Source: Deltaproteobacteria bacterium (GTDB taxonomy: Bacteria > Desulfobacterota > Binatia > UBA9968). From it: a DNA stretch of 12,264 bases. Of this stretch, positions 1-6,215 are shown in pieces. The stretch covers positions 1 to 12,264 of the forward strand of contig JAHFAP010000072.1 in assembly GCA_023250495.1 (NCBI GenBank), in the 5' to 3' direction. The translations under genes and the position numbers were made by a program. Positions within the stretch are counted from its first letter, which is position 1. Every line of letters starts with the position of its first letter. Under the pieces are notes generated by a model, which ran no database searches, was not told the DNA's origin, and saw only the letters and a program-made list of their open reading frames with translations.

Positions 1-249
1 CGCAGAGGGGGCGAGCTGCATGGGCTTTACACGCAAAAGCAAGGCGGAAGAGCTCCCACGATTGCTGTCTGGATGCGCACGGCGCAGCGCCATCAGGTCG
101 TCGCCTTTCGCACTTTCATGAGGACTTTGATCCATGAACTCTGCCATCACTTGGACTTCGAGCTACTGGGTCTCCAAGAATCCTTTCACACCGAAGGCTT
201 CTACAAGCGGGAGTCAAGCCTTGTCCATCAGTTGTTGAGAAAAGAGTAA
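1..249 (+). CDS. HExxH zincin-like protein, 3' end only
   Basis: The reading frame is open from the first base of the window to a TAA at 247-249, giving the last 82 residues of a protein whose start lies outside. It contains HELCHH (window residues 45-50), an HExxH zinc-protease signature in a helical context, followed by SFHTEGFYKRES about 12 residues later, where His63, Glu65 or Glu71 could supply the third zinc ligand. I infer a small soluble metallopeptidase-like (zincin) protein. I do not recognise the exact family; SprT-like or another uncharacterised HExxH family are options. It has the same orientation as the downstream site-2 protease, 56 bases away. The call rests on one motif, and the missing N-terminus prevents a firmer assignment. 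Confidence 0.6.
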   Translation, partial: RRGGELHGLYTQKQGGRAPTIAVWMRTAQRHQVVAFRTFMRTLIHELCHHLDFELLGLQESFHTEGFYKRESSLVHQLLRKE

Positions 250-257
250 ATTTTTCC

Positions 258-286
258 TTGTGTTTTCGCTCTGAGTGCCGTATTTT
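258..286 (+). promoter_or_regulatory. possible sigma70 promoter for the site-2 protease operon
   Basis: TTGTGT (258-263) and TATTTT (281-286) are separated by exactly 17 bases. Each element is an imperfect match to the -35 and -10 consensus (3 of 6 and 4 of 6). A transcript would start near 293 and leave a short leader before the ATG at 306. The surroundings are AT-rich, so a chance match is possible. Confidence 0.3.
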
Positions 287-305
287 TTACCGTGAACGAG
301 CGAGC

Positions 306-959
306 ATGATTGCAGAGACGATACGGGACATCGCTATCTGGGCCTTGCCGGTGTTGGCAGCTATCGTGTTCCATGAAGTCGCGCATGGATGGGTGGCCAA
401 CCATCTGGGCGATCCGACCGCGGCGCGGATGGGGAGGCTGACCCTCAACCCGCTCTCCCATATAGACCCCTTTGGAACGGTTCTTCTGCCGCTGCTGTTG
501 ATCGTCGTCCGTTCGCCTTTTGTCTTCGGCTACGCCAAGCCCGTGCCGGTGAATTTCTACAATCTCAACCATCCCAAGAGGGACATGATCTGGGTCGCCT
601 TGGCCGGACCGGGAACGAACATTCTGCTTGCCGTTGCGAGCGTGTACTTCTTGAGGTTTGTCGATTTTGCGGGAGGTTCGCCGGCCTTCATCCTGGTCCC
701 GTTGGCGCTGATGGCTCAAAGCAGCGTCAACATCAATGTGATGCTTGCGGCGTTCAATCTTTTTCCAGTTCCGCCGTTGGATGGAGGAAGAGTGCTCGTC
801 GGATTGTTGCCGGAGCCATATTCTTCAACCTTGGCGCGAATAGAACCGTACGGTTTTTTGATTATCATTCTTTTGCTTATGACCCACACTTTGGACATCT
901 TCATAAGTCCGATCGTTCACGTTCTGTTTCAGCTCCTTAGAGCCCTGTTGGTTTGGTAG
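306..959 (+). CDS. site-2 protease family protein (M50 intramembrane zinc metalloprotease)
   Basis: This 217-residue integral membrane protein is of the compact site-2 protease type, which cuts substrates within the membrane. HEVAH (residues 23-27) lies in the first membrane helix and gives two zinc ligands and the catalytic Glu24. The second M50 motif, NLFPVPPLDGGRV (151-163), supplies the third ligand, Asp159. LNPLSHIDPFGT (48-58) and AGPGTN (100-105) are also typical of the family. Hydrophobic segments fill most of the rest. The ATG at 306 is chosen because the motif spacing then fits the family. An in-frame TTG at 258 would add a poorly conserved, non-hydrophobic lead and lies inside the possible promoter. 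The ribosome binding site is weak. The trpS ATG follows 11 bases after the stop, so the two genes are probably co-transcribed. The substrate is unknown. Confidence 0.9.
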   Translation: MIAETIRDIAIWALPVLAAIVFHEVAHGWVANHLGDPTAARMGRLTLNPLSHIDPFGTVLLPLLLIVVRSPFVFGYAKPVPVNFYNLNHPKRDMIWVALAGPGTNILLAVASVYFLRFVDFAGGSPAFILVPLALMAQSSVNINVMLAAFNLFPVPPLDGGRVLVGLLPEPYSSTLARIEPYGFLIIILLLMTHTLDIFISPIVHVLFQLLRALLVW

Positions 960-970
960 GGTCATCGGCC

Positions 971-1948
971 ATGGAAACCATCGTCAGCGGCGCGCGCCCC
1001 ACCGGCCGCCTTCATCTCGGCCACCTGCACGGCGCGCTGAAAAACTGGGTCGGGCTGCAGAAGGACTACCGCTGTTTCTTCTTCGTCGCCGACTGGCATG
1101 CGCTGACCACGGACTACGCCACTCCTCAGGGAATTCAACAGAGCAGCATCGAGATGGCGACCGATTGGCTGAGCGTCGGCCTGGATCCGCAGCGATGCGT
1201 GCTTTTTCGCCAGTCCCGAATCAAAGCGCACGCGGAGCTTCATCTCCTGCTATCGATGATCACGCCGCTCCCGTGGCTTGAGCGCAATCCGACCTACAAG
1301 GAACAGATCAAGGAGTTAGTCGGCAAAGATCTTTCCACTTACGGCTTTCTCGGCTATCCGGTCTTACAGGCAGCGGACATCATCATGTACAAGGCCAATA
1401 AGGTTCCCGTGGGAGTGGATCAGGCCCCGCACGTCGAGTTGACGCGCGAGATCGTGCGCCGCTTCAACCAGCTCTACGGGCCGATCTTTCCTGAGCCGGA
1501 AGTTCTCCTGACGGAGGCGCAGAGGCTTCCGGGGCTGGACGGCAGGAAGATGAGCAAGAGCTACAACAACGCCGTCTTCCTTTCGGATTCGCCCAAAGAG
1601 ATTGACCAGAAGCTAAGCCGTATGATGACCGATCCCGCCCGAGTGCGACGGCAGGATCCGGGAGAGCCGGAAAAATGTCCGGCCTTTCAACTTCATAAGA
1701 TTTACTGCACGGCGGACGAGATCGACTATGTCTCCAAAGGATGTCGCACAGCCGGGATCGGCTGTCTCGATTGCAAGAAGGTGATGATCAAGCACGTCAT
1801 AGCCGAGCTCGCACCGGTCCAAGAGAAAAGAGCCGCGCTTGAGAAGCGGCCTGCGGAGGTGGGGGATGTGCTGGCTACCGGGAATCGCGTTGCTCAAGAG
1901 AAGGCCGCCGAGACCATGGACGAAGTGAGAGCCGCAATCGGTCTATGA
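971..1948 (+). CDS. trpS: tryptophanyl-tRNA synthetase
   Basis: This class I aminoacyl-tRNA synthetase charges tRNA-Trp in the cytoplasm and is 325 residues long, normal for bacterial TrpRS. The HIGH motif appears as HLGH (15-18) within SGARPTGRLHLGHLHGAL, and KMSKS is complete at 193-197. FFVADWHAL and the QAADI / VPVGVDQ region are typical of the Trp pocket. The ATG at 971 is preferred over an in-frame TTG at 953 because it places the first strand and HIGH motif at family positions; GGTAGGG at 955-961 may serve as ribosome binding site. The C-terminal half has Cys236, 258, 265 and 268 in the pattern C-x21-C-x6-C-x2-C, close to the Fe-S cluster motif known from Thermotoga TrpRS. The stop overlaps the scpA start (ATGA), suggesting translational coupling. 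Confidence 0.96.
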   Translation: METIVSGARPTGRLHLGHLHGALKNWVGLQKDYRCFFFVADWHALTTDYATPQGIQQSSIEMATDWLSVGLDPQRCVLFRQSRIKAHAELHLLLSMITPLPWLERNPTYKEQIKELVGKDLSTYGFLGYPVLQAADIIMYKANKVPVGVDQAPHVELTREIVRRFNQLYGPIFPEPEVLLTEAQRLPGLDGRKMSKSYNNAVFLSDSPKEIDQKLSRMMTDPARVRRQDPGEPEKCPAFQLHKIYCTADEIDYVSKGCRTAGIGCLDCKKVMIKHVIAELAPVQEKRAALEKRPAEVGDVLATGNRVAQEKAAETMDEVRAAIGL

Positions 1949-2715
1949 CGCCGAAAGTCCAACTCGAGATCTTCGAAGGACCGCTGGATCTCTTGCTCCA
2001 TCTGATCAAGAAGAACGAGGTCAGCATCGCCGATATTCCTATCGCCACGATCACCGAGCAGTACCTGGCGACGCTGGAGCTGATGCAGAGCCTGAACCTC
2101 GATGTCGCCGGGGAATTTCTGGTGATGGCCGCCACCCTCATTCACATCAAGTCGAGGATGCTGCTGCCGCCGGATGAAGCGGATCTGGAAGAAGACGAAG
2201 ATGGCGATCCGCGCGAGGAGCTGATGCGGCGGCTGTTGGAATATCAGAAATTCAAAGAGGCGGCGGGGGAATTGGAGCGGCGCGAGATACTGAAGCGCGA
2301 TGTCTTCGTCCGCTCGCCCGAGCCGCCGGAGGAGGTGGAGACCGTGGGATTCGAGAGCGTCTCCCTTTTCGATCTCATCTCCGCCCTGCGCACGGTTCTC
2401 GACCGCATGCCGAAAGATTCAGTCCACGAGGTGGCGCTGGAAAAGGTATCCGTGCGGGAAAAGATGAGCCTGCTCCTCGACGACCTCCATCGAAAAGGGA
2501 AGGTGATCTTTCAGAGCCTTTTCGAAGGAGCGGTCTCGCGGCTTGAAGTCGTGGTTACGTTTCTCGCCATGCTGGAGCTTGTCAAGATTCGCGCCATCAA
2601 GATTTGGCAGGAAGAGCCGGCGGGTCCGATCGTGCTCGCGCTGGCGGCGCCATTAGAGGAGGTCCATCAGAGATTGGCCAACGAGCCGATTGAGGAAGAC
2701 GGCGATGGAGCGTGA
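1945..2715 (+). CDS. scpA: segregation and condensation protein A
   Basis: ScpA is the kleisin subunit that bridges SMC heads and binds an ScpB dimer, helping to compact and segregate the nucleoid. The 256-residue product opens with the diagnostic stretch around FEGPLDLLLHLI (10-21), and continues through DIPIATITEQY and EFLVMAATLIHIKSRMLLP. An acidic linker (DEADLEEDEDGDPREE) follows, and a C-terminal winged-helix region carries VVTFLAMLELVKIRAIKIWQ, the usual SMC-binding end. Length and architecture are normal. Its ATG overlaps the trpS stop by four bases and its own stop lies inside the start of scpB, so translation is probably coupled across all three genes. No smc gene is in the window. 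Confidence 0.96.
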   Translation: MTPKVQLEIFEGPLDLLLHLIKKNEVSIADIPIATITEQYLATLELMQSLNLDVAGEFLVMAATLIHIKSRMLLPPDEADLEEDEDGDPREELMRRLLEYQKFKEAAGELERREILKRDVFVRSPEPPEEVETVGFESVSLFDLISALRTVLDRMPKDSVHEVALEKVSVREKMSLLLDDLHRKGKVIFQSLFEGAVSRLEVVVTFLAMLELVKIRAIKIWQEEPAGPIVLALAAPLEEVHQRLANEPIEEDGDGA

Positions 2716-3265
2716 TCAGCTAAAATCGATTCTTGAGAGTCTGCTCTTCGCCTCGGAGGGACCTCTGACGCTCCATCGCTTGGGCGAGGTGCTCGAAGGA
2801 GTGGAGCGGAAAGATATCGCCTCCGCTCTGCAGGAGCTTCAGGCGGAATACGAAACGGCCGGCCGTGGCTTCCGGCTGATCGAGGTCGCCGGCGGATATC
2901 AGATGAGAACACCCAGGGAGAACGCCGACTGGGTCAAGAAGCTTTACCGCGATAGACCCGCGCGCATGACCCGCGCCACGCTGGAGACGCTTGCCATCAT
3001 CGCTTACAAGCAGCCGGTCACGCGAGCCGAGGTCGAAGCGATCCGCGGGGTTGATGTGGACGGGGTCCTCGCCACTCTCTTGGACCGGCGGCTGGTGCGA
3101 ATTGTGGCGCGCAAAGATGTGCCCGGCAGGCCTTTCCTTTACGGCACCACGCCCGAGTTTCTGGGGATGTTCAACCTCAAGGACCTGGGCCATCTGCCTA
3201 CGCTGAAAGAGATGGAGGAGATGACTTCCCCTCCGCCGGACGAGACCCCCACCAGTGAGGAGTGA
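2705..3265 (+). CDS. scpB: segregation and condensation protein B
   Basis: ScpB dimerises on ScpA within the SMC-ScpAB condensin. The product is 186 residues and has two winged-helix domains. The first holds LESLLFASEGPLTLHRLGEVL (11-31). The second holds the highly conserved LETLAIIAYKQPVTRAEVEAIRG (93-115), followed by GRPFLYGTTPEFLGMFNLKDLGHLP. The ATG at 2705 is chosen because GAGGAAG at 2692-2698 is a good ribosome binding site six bases upstream; an in-frame TTG at 2690 lacks this. The gene overlaps scpA by 11 bases. Its low-complexity tail (SPPPDETPTSEE) ends at a TGA that lies inside a heptamer repeat cluster, so the last residues are probably repeat-derived and not conserved. Confidence 0.95.
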   Translation: MERDQLKSILESLLFASEGPLTLHRLGEVLEGVERKDIASALQELQAEYETAGRGFRLIEVAGGYQMRTPRENADWVKKLYRDRPARMTRATLETLAIIAYKQPVTRAEVEAIRGVDVDGVLATLLDRRLVRIVARKDVPGRPFLYGTTPEFLGMFNLKDLGHLPTLKEMEEMTSPPPDETPTSEE

Positions 3266-3304
3266 GCAGTGAGCAGAGGGGTGGGGACTCCTCACTCCTC
3301 AGTG
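3253..3304. repeat. heptamer tandem repeat cluster with inverted arms (AGTGAGS)
   Basis: Three consecutive 7-base units of the form AGTGAGS occupy 3254-3274, and two units of the inverted form ACTCCTC occupy 3287-3300. The outer arms 3253-3266 and 3291-3304 are complementary over 14 bases with one mismatch, leaving a 24-base loop. The cluster contains the scpB stop codon (3263-3265) and ends six bases before the preferred rluB ATG. The pattern resembles the short tandemly repeated heptamers (STRR type) known from cyanobacteria; that likeness is inference. Confidence 0.7.
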
Positions 3305-3309
3305 TTTCT

Positions 3310-4074
3310 ATGGAGCGCTTGCAAAAGATTCTCGCCCGCGCCGGTCTGGCATCGCGCAGGGAGGCTGAGAGATGGATCCAGGAAGGGCGTGTCCGCGTGA
3401 ATGGCGCGGTGGTCACGAAGCTGGGCTCTCAGGCGGATGCGACCAAGGACAAGATCAAAGTAGACGGGAAGCTCATCGCCCGCCCCGCGCTCAACTATTT
3501 TTTGTTTCACAAGCCTCCAGGGCTGATCACTTCGATGGGCGATCCTCAGGGCCGCCCGAATTTAGGAGATTTTCTGGAATCTCTCGGCCGCAAAGGACGC
3601 GTGTTTCCCGTAGGAAGGCTCGATTTTAATTCTTCGGGCCTGCTGCTCCTGACCAACGACGGAGAGCTGGCGCAGAAGCTGGCGCATCCGCGCTACGGCG
3701 TCACCAAGCTCTACCAGGTGAAGATCAGCGCCTGCCCGACGCAGAGCGAGTTGGGGCGGCTGAGGAAGGGAATTCATCTGGAAGACGGGTGGACAGCGCC
3801 TGCGAAGGTGCGGGTGGTGCAGGTTTTGAGGAAGAAGGCCTGGCTCGAAGTGGAGATTCACGAGGGACGATACCGCGAGGTGCGGCGGATGTTCGAGGCG
3901 CTTGGTTACTTTGTGGAGAAACTAACGCGCGTGCGCATGGGGCCGCTGCGGCTGGGTTCGCTTGGCCCCGGAGAATTTCGCCCTCTGTCTCCCCAAGAAA
4001 TCGCCGCGCTGAAAAAAATCGGTCGGGACGTAAAGCGCTCCTCGGGAAACGAGTCTTTCGGCAGCGGCCGATAG
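3310..4074 (+). CDS. rluB: RluB/RsuA-type 23S rRNA pseudouridine synthase
   Basis: This enzyme of the RsuA/RluB/RluE/RluF group isomerises uridine to pseudouridine in rRNA. The 254-residue product begins with an S4 RNA-binding domain (MERLQKILARAGLASRREAE, then EGRVRVNG), and carries the catalytic motif GRLDFNSSGLLLLTNDG with Asp105 as the nucleophile. YREVRRMFEALGYFVEKLTRVRMGPL near the C-terminus is typical. The ATG at 3310 matches the family N-terminus. However, it has no purine-rich ribosome binding site: CTCCTC lies upstream instead. The frame is open back to a GTG at 3262 that overlaps the scpB stop (GTGA), which would add 16 repeat-encoded residues. Assignment to RluB over RsuA, RluE or RluF rests on the scpAB neighbourhood and the S4 domain and is less certain than the family. 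Confidence 0.9.
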   Translation: MERLQKILARAGLASRREAERWIQEGRVRVNGAVVTKLGSQADATKDKIKVDGKLIARPALNYFLFHKPPGLITSMGDPQGRPNLGDFLESLGRKGRVFPVGRLDFNSSGLLLLTNDGELAQKLAHPRYGVTKLYQVKISACPTQSELGRLRKGIHLEDGWTAPAKVRVVQVLRKKAWLEVEIHEGRYREVRRMFEALGYFVEKLTRVRMGPLRLGSLGPGEFRPLSPQEIAALKKIGRDVKRSSGNESFGSGR

Positions 4075-4131
4075 ACCATTGCCGCAGGCGTCGCTAATCT
4101 CCTTCGGGGCCGCGCCTTCTCGGTCGATGGC

Positions 4132-4162
4132 GGGTAGCTCAGGTGTGCAATCCGGGCTACCC
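4132..4162. repeat. inverted repeat between convergent genes
   Basis: GGGTAGCTC (4132-4140) pairs with GGGCTACCC (4154-4162) as a nine-base stem with one G-U pair and a 13-base loop. It sits in the 102-base gap between the convergent rluB and histidine phosphatase genes. There is no T-run after it on the + strand, so it is at best a weak terminator for the rluB transcript. The rest of the gap (4075-4131) shows nothing I can interpret. Confidence 0.4.
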
Positions 4163-4167
4163 TATCC

Positions 4168-4199
4168 CTTAAACCTTTAAACCTTTGAACCCTTGAACC
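4168..4199. repeat. four tandem octamers (YTTRAACC)
   Basis: Four consecutive 8-base units run CTTAAACC, TTTAAACC, TTTGAACC and CTTGAACC without a break. The stop codon of the minus-strand histidine phosphatase (4177-4179) lies within the second unit, so its last residues are encoded by the repeat. Similar runs of TTTGAACC-like units are common between genes in some environmental genomes (from memory). Confidence 0.8.
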
Positions 4200-4848
4200 T
4201 GTTTTTCGTTCTGGCGGGCTTCAGCCCGGCGAAGGGCTCGTGGTTGGCTGGCGTAATATCGGGCAAGTAGTTCATAAATTTTATTTCCGCCCAGCGACCG
4301 TCAACTTCCAGGGCGGTCAGAGAGCCGTTGTCGATTTTCAGCCGGCGGAACTCCTGCAGCCGTAGCCGCAGACAGTGGCAAATAATCGCGCGGATGACGT
4401 CGCCATGGGAAACAAACAGCAAATTGCCCCGTGGAAATTCGCTGGCAGCCCGCCTTGTAGCCGCAAGCGCTCTGCGCTGCACGTCGCGAATGGTCTCGCC
4501 CCCAGGGACTTTAGCCGTTAATGGGGCATTGATAAAGCGCTGATAAACCTTATTGCGGATCAGCTCTTCGAGCCGGAAACCTTCCCAGCGGCCGAAGGCG
4601 ACTTCCGTGAGATCGGGATCGACTCTGATAGGAATGGAGTTCTTCCCGGCCAGCAGCCGCGCGGTCTGAAGCGCGCGCTTGAGCGGGCTCGAGTAGATCG
4701 CGTCGAGCTTGAGTTGCGAGAGCATTCTTGCCACGCGCTTGGCCTGGAGAATGCCTTCGCGGTTCAGCGGGACCTCGCGCCGTCCCATGACGCGTCTCTC
4801 CTTGTTCCAGGTAGTTTCGCCGTGACGCAGAAGAAAGAGAGTTGGCAT
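4177..4848 (-). CDS. histidine phosphatase family protein (phosphoglycerate mutase-like)
   Basis: The 223-residue product has the whole phosphoglycerate-mutase-like phosphatase signature. LLRHGETTWN carries the phospho-accepting His9, YSSPLKRALQTA carries Arg58, TEVAFGRWEG carries the likely acid Glu82, and FVSHGDVIRAI carries His148. This is the broad-specificity acid phosphatase / CobC / GpmB branch, and the natural substrate cannot be told. The ATG at 4848 matches the family start. An in-frame ATG at 4902 would add 18 basic residues translated from a terminator hairpin. There is no clear ribosome binding site at 4848. The last roughly 25 residues (from NHEPFAGLKPARTK on) read through a palindrome at 4215-4228 and the octamer repeats, and look like a non-native tail. 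The rhodanese-MoeB gene lies upstream on the same strand. Confidence 0.9.
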   Translation of the reverse strand: MPTLFLLRHGETTWNKERRVMGRREVPLNREGILQAKRVARMLSQLKLDAIYSSPLKRALQTARLLAGKNSIPIRVDPDLTEVAFGRWEGFRLEELIRNKVYQRFINAPLTAKVPGGETIRDVQRRALAATRRAASEFPRGNLLFVSHGDVIRAIICHCLRLRLQEFRRLKIDNGSLTALEVDGRWAEIKFMNYLPDITPANHEPFAGLKPARTKNRFKGSKV

Positions 4849-4859
4849 GGTGAGCCGTA

Positions 4860-4896
4860 AAAACAAGAAAGGCCGACGTTCCCATCGGCCTTTCTT
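4860..4896 (-). terminator. intrinsic terminator after the rhodanese-MoeB gene
   Basis: 4865-4876 and 4885-4896 are perfectly complementary over 12 bases with an eight-base loop. On the minus strand the stem is followed by G and five T. It begins 21 bases after the stop codon of the rhodanese-MoeB gene and ends 11 bases before the phosphatase ATG. The + strand side lacks a T-run, so it should act on minus-strand transcription. Confidence 0.8.
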
Positions 4897-4917
4897 CAGC
4901 ATCCGTATCCGATCAGT

Positions 4918-6096
4918 CTAGGCCGCGTGCGCGGCGCGCAGGTTGCAGAACTCCTCGTAATCTATGAGCTGGTGGATGGTCGGTTTTTCCCCGCACATAG
5001 GGCAGGCGGGGTCCGCTTTGAGATTCAAGGTCGAGATCTCCATCGTCAGCGTGTTGAAGCAGAGAAGTTTTCCGACCAATGTCTCTCCTTTGCCGAGGAT
5101 CAGTTTGATCGCCTCTAAAGCCTGAATCACACCGATCAGTCCTGGCAGCACTCCCAGAACGCCGGCCTCCTGGCAGCTCGGCGCCATGTCCGCAGGCGGC
5201 GGCTCCGGGTAGAGGCAGCGGTAGCAGGGCCCCTTGCCGGGGTAGAATACAGTGGCTTGACCCTCGAACTGGAAGATGCTCCCGTGGACGTTCGGCTTCT
5301 TGGCCAGCACGCACGCGTCGTTGACCAGATAGCGCGTCGGAAAGTTGTCGCATCCGTCCACGATGATGTCGTAGTCCTTGATGATCTCCATGATGTTCTG
5401 CGACGTGAGCTTCTCCTGGTAGGGGATCACGCGGACATCGGGGTTGAGTGCCTGAAGCGTGAGCTTGGCGGACTCGGTCTTGGGCATGCCGACGCGGTCG
5501 TTGTTGTGGAGGATCTGCCGCTGCAAGTTGGAGACATCCACCACGTCGTTGTCGATGATTCCCAGTGTTCCCACACCTGCCGCCGCCAGATAATAGGCCG
5601 AGGGTGAGCCGAGCCCTCCGGCGCCGACCATTAGAACTTTGGCGTTGAGCAGCTTGGCCTGGCCTTCTTCCCCCACCTCAGGCAGCAGGAAGTGGCGGCT
5701 GTAACGGGTCGCCTGCTCCTGCGTGAACTGGTGGTCCTGGGCCCATTTGTAACCCGCCGTCTTCCAGGCGGTGAATCCGCCGGACATCGAGATCACGTTC
5801 TGGTAGCCCATCTCTTGGAGAGCCTTCGCTGCCAACAGCGAGCGCACTCCGCCGGCGCAGTAGGCGATGATCGGCGTCGATTTCTCCGGCACGGTCGCTT
5901 CCACTTTCAGTTCGAGAAATCCACGGGGCAGCGAGACTGAGCCTTCGAGATGGCCCTCGCGATACTCGTCCTTCTCACGCACGTCTAAGAGGAGGTGATT
6001 CCCGTTGCGTTCGAGAAGATCCTTGGTCTCCTGGACCGAGATCTCCTTGACCTCTTTCCGCGCCTCATCCATGAGCTGTTTAAAGGTCTTGGACAT
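4918..6096 (-). CDS. rhodanese-MoeB/ThiF fusion, sulfur-carrier adenylyltransferase
   Basis: This 392-residue protein joins two domains. Residues about 18-115 form a rhodanese domain, with LLLDVREKDEYREGHLEGS and the loop YCAGGVRS carrying the persulfide Cys80. Residues about 125-392 form an E1-like MoeB/ThiF domain: RYSRHFLLPEVG, the nucleotide loop GAGGLGSP (158-165), DNDVVDVSNLQRQ, and DGCDNFPTRYLVND. Zinc cysteines are at 291/294 and 365/368, and a conserved Cys308 lies in APSCQEAGVLG. It should adenylate the C-terminal Gly-Gly of a MoaD-, ThiS- or CysO-like carrier and help load sulfur onto it. In MOCS3/Uba4 and MoeZ the rhodanese is at the C-terminus; here it is N-terminal. The ATG at 6096 has an excellent AGGAGG (6101-6106). 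The gene has its own promoter and terminator. No carrier gene is nearby, so the pathway (molybdopterin, thiamine, cysteine) is open. Confidence 0.92.
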   Translation of the reverse strand: MSKTFKQLMDEARKEVKEISVQETKDLLERNGNHLLLDVREKDEYREGHLEGSVSLPRGFLELKVEATVPEKSTPIIAYCAGGVRSLLAAKALQEMGYQNVISMSGGFTAWKTAGYKWAQDHQFTQEQATRYSRHFLLPEVGEEGQAKLLNAKVLMVGAGGLGSPSAYYLAAAGVGTLGIIDNDVVDVSNLQRQILHNNDRVGMPKTESAKLTLQALNPDVRVIPYQEKLTSQNIMEIIKDYDIIVDGCDNFPTRYLVNDACVLAKKPNVHGSIFQFEGQATVFYPGKGPCYRCLYPEPPPADMAPSCQEAGVLGVLPGLIGVIQALEAIKLILGKGETLVGKLLCFNTLTMEISTLNLKADPACPMCGEKPTIHQLIDYEEFCNLRAAHAA

Positions 6097-6146
6097 GATT
6101 CCTCCTGGTCCCTTCAGATCAAAAAGTTCTTGGACCTTATGGGTCT

Positions 6147-6175
6147 AAGTTACATACGATGGGCTGAAAAGTCAA
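6147..6175 (-). promoter_or_regulatory. probable sigma70 promoter of the rhodanese-MoeB gene
   Basis: Reading the minus strand, TTGACT (6175-6170) and TAACTT (6152-6147) are 17 bases apart. The -35 is five of six; the -10 is weaker. It lies about 50 bases upstream of the ATG at 6096. A short inverted repeat (6130-6136 with 6142-6148, seven bases with one G-T pair) overlaps the -10 and the expected start site and could be an operator or a leader hairpin. Confidence 0.45.
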
Positions 6176-6185
6176 TATTGCCGAC

Positions 6186-6210
6186 AAAACCGCTTGTAAA
6201 AGCTGGTTTT
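6186..6210 (-). terminator. hairpin after the VOC gene, possible terminator
   Basis: AAAACC-GCTT (6186-6195) pairs with AAGC-GGTTTT (6200-6210), giving ten base pairs with one bulged base and a four-base loop. It starts five bases after the VOC stop codon on the minus strand. The T residues lie in the distal arm of the stem, not after it, so termination may be weak. Confidence 0.45.
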
Positions 6211-6215
6211 GCGGG

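Noticed and set aside
228..719. 163-codon open frame on the minus strand over the site-2 protease gene
   Set aside because: It is antisense to a well-supported gene, has a low-complexity charged sequence and no recognisable motif; long shadow frames are expected at this base composition.
3253..3304. CRISPR-like array at the tandem repeats
   Set aside because: Units are seven or eight bases with no spacers between them, and there are no cas genes in the window.
4121..4165. tRNA-like or small RNA fold in the gap between rluB and the phosphatase
   Set aside because: Only one stem is seen; there is no anticodon arm or T-loop consensus, so it is listed only as an inverted repeat.
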